Position numbers and translations under genes: made by a program. The notes under the pieces are model-generated. The model saw only the letters and a list, made by a program, of their open reading frames with translations, did no database searches and was not told the origin of the DNA. This document shows, in pieces, positions 61,790 to 64,000 of a DNA stretch of 64,000 nucleotides. Every line of letters begins with the position of its first letter. Position 1 is the first letter of the stretch. Source of the DNA: DATLGB01 sp038258425. GTDB taxonomy: Bacteria > Actinomycetota > Thermoleophilia > Solirubrobacterales > Solirubrobacteraceae. The DNA lies in assembly GCA_038258425.1 (NCBI GenBank), contig JBBSPV010000018.1:5061-69060 (forward strand), given 5' to 3'.

Positions 61790-62915
61790 CCTCCTCGCCC
61801 TCCGACGCGAAGTCCGTCTCCGAGCGGATGTCGATGCGCCAGCCCGTCAGCCGGGCCGCGAGGCGGGCGTTCTGGCCCTCGCGGCCGATCGCCAGCGACA
61901 GCTGGTCGTCGGGCACGATGACCGTCGCCTGCTTGGCCTCGTCGTCGACGAGCACCTCGCGCACGCGGGCGGGCGAGAGCGCCTTGGCCACGAAGCGGGC
62001 GGGCTCGTCGTTGTAGGGGATGATGTCGATCTTCTCGCCGCGCAACTCGGAGACGACCATCCGCACCCGGGAGCCGCGCGGGCCGACGCAGGCGCCGACG
62101 GGGTCGACCCCGTCGGCGTGGGAGACGACGGCGATCTTGGACCGGTAGCCCGGCTCGCGGGCGACGCCCTGGATCTCGACGAGCTCGTCGGCGATCTCGG
62201 GCACCTCGAGCTCGAACAGCGCCTTGATGAGGTCCGTGTCGCGGCGCGAGACGATGATCGACGGCCCGCGGGTGGAGTGCGAGACGTCCTTGATGACCGC
62301 CTTGATGCGCTGGCCGTGGTCGTAGCGCTCACCCTCGACCTGCTCGGACTTCGGCAGCAGCGCCTCCACCCGCTCGCGCAGCTGCACGAGCGTGTAGCGG
62401 CTGTCGGTCTGCTGGACGATCCCGGTGATCAGCTCGCCGACGCGGTCCTGGTACTCCTCGAACATCATGTCGCGCTCCGCCTCGCGGACGCGCTGGAGGA
62501 TGACCTGCTTGGCGGTCTGGGCCGCGATGCGGCCGAAGCCCTCCGGCGTCACGTCGCGCGTCTCGATGACGTCCATGTGCTGCTCGAGCACGTCGAGCGG
62601 GATGTCGGGCGCCTCGGGCACGACGAGCTCGCCCGTCTCCGGGTCGATGCGCCGGCCCGTGCCCTCCTCGTCGAGCGAGGCGGCCTCCTCCACGGCGTCG
62701 AGCAGGTCATCCTCGAGCTCCTCCGGGATGATCAGCTGCTCCACCCGGAACTCGCCCTCGTCGCGGTCGAGCTTGACCCGCGCGTAGCGGTGTGCACCGG
62801 GCTGCTTCTTGTAGGCCGACAGCAGCGCGTCCTCCAGCGCGGTCATGAGCGTCTCCTCGGAGATGCCCTTCTCCACGCCGAGCGCGCGGACGGCTTCGAC
62901 GATCTCTCTGGACAT
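61635..62915 (-). CDS. nusA: Transcription termination/antitermination protein NusA with a C-terminal Cys/His module
   Basis: A 426-residue RNA polymerase partner. The N-terminal domain is followed by S1 (RYDHGQRIKAVIKDVSHSTRGPSIIVSRRD) and two KH domains (EPGYRSKIAVVSHADGVDPVGACVGPRGSRVRMVVSELRGEKIDIIPY; DDQLSLAIGREGQNARLAARLTGWRIDI). After a short acidic linker comes an extra tail with Cys387, Cys397, Cys408 and His413 (GGRCAAVNRNGRRC and GSRYCGLPAHQ), spaced like a small zinc finger. Actinobacterial NusA such as that of M. tuberculosis (about 347 residues) normally ends after KH2. ATG 62915 lies three bases after rimP. Confidence 0.95.
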   Translation of the reverse strand: MSREIVEAVRALGVEKGISEETLMTALEDALLSAYKKQPGAHRYARVKLDRDEGEFRVEQLIIPEELEDDLLDAVEEAASLDEEGTGRRIDPETGELVVPEAPDIPLDVLEQHMDVIETRDVTPEGFGRIAAQTAKQVILQRVREAERDMMFEEYQDRVGELITGIVQQTDSRYTLVQLRERVEALLPKSEQVEGERYDHGQRIKAVIKDVSHSTRGPSIIVSRRDTDLIKALFELEVPEIADELVEIQGVAREPGYRSKIAVVSHADGVDPVGACVGPRGSRVRMVVSELRGEKIDIIPYNDEPARFVAKALSPARVREVLVDDEAKQATVIVPDDQLSLAIGREGQNARLAARLTGWRIDIRSETDFASEGEEDEYAEEETGGRCAAVNRNGRRCPNAALPGSRYCGLPAHQAMEAKEGDQLPA

Positions 62916-62917
62916 GA

Positions 62918-63334
62918 TCAGTCCTTCACGAGGTTGGAACGATGGATGTCGGCGTACGGGATGGAGACCACCCCGGTGTCGGCGGCGACGGTGACCTCGT
63001 CCTCGGAGGCCCCGAGCAGCTCGCCGGTGAAGTGGTGGCGGCCGTCGTGGTCGCCCCGCGTGCGAACGCGCGCGGTGCGACCGATGAAGCGGCGGAAGTG
63101 CTCCGGCTTGGACAGTGGGCGCTCCGTGCCCGGCGAGGACACCTCGAGGGCGTAGCGCTCGCGGACCGCGCCGAGGTGCCGGGTGACGCGCTCGCAGGTC
63201 GCGAGGGTGACGCCCCCTGGATGGTCGATGAACAGGCGGACCTTCGTGCCGCCGACGACCTCCGCGAGCAGCACCTCCACGTCGGGCTCGGCCGACGCCA
63301 GGACGGCTTCGATGCGCTCCTGGATGCTGCTCAT
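62918..63334 (-). CDS. rimP: Ribosome maturation factor RimP
   Basis: A 138-residue 30S assembly factor. ATG 63334 has an excellent AAGGAGG 6 bases upstream. The N-terminal alpha/beta domain shows EVVGGTKVRLFIDHPGGVTLATCERVTRHL and YALEVSSPGTERPLSKPEHFRRFIGR, the most conserved part (SSPGxxRPL), followed by an SH3-like C-terminal domain. The open frame reaches 63436, but the extra residues are encoded by a terminator hairpin and are not protein. It heads the rimP-nusA-ylxR-infB operon. Confidence 0.95.
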   Translation of the reverse strand: MSSIQERIEAVLASAEPDVEVLLAEVVGGTKVRLFIDHPGGVTLATCERVTRHLGAVRERYALEVSSPGTERPLSKPEHFRRFIGRTARVRTRGDHDGRHHFTGELLGASEDEVTVAADTGVVSIPYADIHRSNLVKD

Positions 63335-63340
63335 GTGGGT

Positions 63341-63347
63341 CCTCCTT
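63341..63347 (-). promoter_or_regulatory. Shine-Dalgarno site of rimP
   Basis: AAGGAGG on the minus strand, 6 bases before ATG 63334. It fixes the rimP start and lies only 6 bases downstream of the T-rich tail of the leader terminator, so folding of the leader could affect translation as well as transcription. Confidence 0.8.
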
Positions 63348-63352
63348 CCCTG

Positions 63353-63385
63353 CAGACAAAGAAAAAGCGGGCATGAGCCCGCTTT
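63353..63385 (-). terminator. Intrinsic terminator in the leader of the rimP-nusA operon
   Basis: On the minus strand AAAGCGGGC (63385-63377), loop TCAT and GCCCGCTTT (63372-63364) form a 9-bp perfect stem followed by TTTTTCTTTG, the only classical stem plus T-run seen in this GC-rich window. It ends about 20 bases before the rimP start. It either stops transcripts from the TPR gene or forms an attenuator ahead of nusA. Confidence 0.8.
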
Positions 63386-63464
63386 CTCAGGAACCGGCCC
63401 GCAGGCCGCTGAAAGAACGTGATTTGAGAATAGCACCGCGCAGGCGGCGCGCCGGCGGGCTCAC

Positions 63465-63479
63465 GGGGGCTCTGCCCCC
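63465..63479. terminator. Small GC hairpin after the TPR gene
   Basis: GGGGGC, loop TCT and GCCCCC form a 6-bp stem about 28 bases beyond the TPR stop codon. It could terminate the TPR transcript, which would make the T-tailed hairpin at 63353-63385 a separate leader element. No T-run follows it. Confidence 0.4.
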
Positions 63480-63506
63480 TCGCGGCCCCGAGGTCCGCTC
63501 CCCCGT

Positions 63507-63869
63507 CTAGGCCGCGCGCCGACGCGCGCGGTCGCGGTACTCGCGGTAGTCCGAGCGGTCGGGGCGCAGGCCGGAGGCCAGCGCGAGCGGGTTGCGCGCC
63601 TCGGCGTGGCGGCCCTGGCACTGGCGCGCGCGACCGAGGCAGAAGAGCGCGTAGTGGTTGGTCGGGGCCCGCTCGACCACGGCCTCGAACTCCCGCTCGG
63701 CCTCCGCGAACTCGCGGGCGCCGAACAGCGCGCGGCCGAGCGCCTCGCGGACCGACGTCTTGTCCGGCTCGAGGTCGCGCACGCGCCGCAGGGACACCGC
63801 GGCGGCGTGGTGGTCGCCGTCGGCGAGCAGGCGCATGCCCCGGGTGTAGAGGTCGTACGTGGAGTCCAT
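63507..63869 (-). CDS. Small tetratricopeptide-repeat protein
   Basis: A 120-residue soluble protein from ATG 63869. It is made of about three TPR units: YDLYTRGMRLLADGDHHAAAVSLRRVRDLEPDKTSVREALGRALFGAREFAEAEREFEAVVERAPTNHYALFCLGRARQCQGRHAEARNPLALASGLRP (quoted in spirit; each unit shows the W/L-G-Y-A-F-A-P pattern, e.g. ALGRALFGAREFAEAEREFE). TPRs mediate protein-protein contacts; the partner is unknown. It lies upstream of rimP on the same strand, separated by two hairpins, so it is probably a distinct transcript. Confidence 0.85.
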   Translation of the reverse strand: MDSTYDLYTRGMRLLADGDHHAAAVSLRRVRDLEPDKTSVREALGRALFGAREFAEAEREFEAVVERAPTNHYALFCLGRARQCQGRHAEARNPLALASGLRPDRSDYREYRDRARRRAA

Positions 63870-63884
63870 GCGGACGCGTGGATT

Positions 63885-64000
63885 CTAGATGGTCGATCGC
63901 CCGCGCCGGCGGCGCGGCGGCAGGGCCAGCCACGTCCGCAGGCGCGCCAGCGGACCGCGGCCACGGGCCAGCTCGCGGCGCAGGCCGCGGCGCTGCGCAC
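63885..64000 (-). CDS. C-terminal end of an unidentified protein (runs off the right edge)
   Basis: The last 38 codons of a minus-strand frame ending in TAG at 63885, 15 bases before the TPR start. The visible residues include LRRELARGRGPLARLRTWLALPP followed by a basic RRRRGR tail. The frame choice is based on the ordinary residue mix and on its position just ahead of the TPR gene; a second frame is open across the same bases. No family can be named from so short a piece. Confidence 0.35.
   Translation of the reverse strand, partial: AQRRGLRRELARGRGPLARLRTWLALPPRRRRGRSTI

Noticed and set aside
63335..63436. 34-residue N-terminal extension of RimP
   Set aside because: The extra codons cross an intrinsic terminator, and the proper ATG has an ideal ribosome site.

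Overview
This window is a contiguous piece of a very GC-rich chromosome: most genes use G or C at third positions, GTG starts are frequent, and 4-base stop/start overlaps are common. Gene content points to Actinomycetota. A secreted protein family with an N-terminal LSYANVMATVAVFVALGG-type segment followed by repeated 'AVT-SKL' units (14931-15828) is, from memory, typical of the class Thermoleophilia (Solirubrobacterales relatives). The placement is inferred from gene content; no rRNA or tRNA gene was seen.

Left part (1-20378), mixed metabolism: a truncated YYY-family membrane protein; a plus-strand set (enolase-superfamily enzyme, small membrane protein, acyl-CoA synthetase, GST-like protein, MOSC protein); a GntR regulator; an ECF sigma factor coupled to an O6-alkylguanine methyltransferase; a sugar-acid cluster (GatZ/KbaZ-like protein, SDR, UxuA-like dehydratase); a cyclophilin lipoprotein; a lipid kinase followed by murT-methyltransferase-gatD for peptidoglycan amidation; the frameshifted Thermoleophilia-type surface protein; an orphan glycine-betaine-type binding lipoprotein; a secreted two-repeat protein; dut-hflX; and a DUF429 protein.

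Middle (20404-38396): diaminopimelate genes dapE-dapC on the plus strand face dapD-dapF-miaA on the minus strand. A long minus-strand housekeeping block follows, read in transcription order as ftsK, rodZ-like, cinA, recA, recX, rny, miaB, VOC protein, radical SAM protein and an MscS channel. The DapF here has serine at both catalytic cysteine positions.

Right part (38473-64000): the minus-strand backbone continues as rimP-nusA-ylxR-infB-rbfA-nrnA-truB-ribF-rpsO-prx-dsbA and pnp-M16-dapB-X-dapA-rnj, an order familiar from Gram-positive genomes. Two opposite-strand sensory insertions interrupt it: a two-component pair, a structured intergenic RNA candidate, an HD-GYP protein and an MFS transporter between ftsK and rnj; and an SRPBCC protein, a receiver-PP2C phosphatase, a CHASE3-like kinase and a lone receiver between pnp and dsbA.

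The observations most worth following are the double-serine DapF, the structured intergenic region at 40587-40867 with a five-codon ORF and a terminator, a consensus-perfect SOS box on the start codon of a radical SAM gene, a zinc-finger-like tail on NusA, an intrinsic terminator in the rimP-nusA leader, a pair of related intergenic palindromes, and three convergent gene pairs that all end in a shared CTAG.
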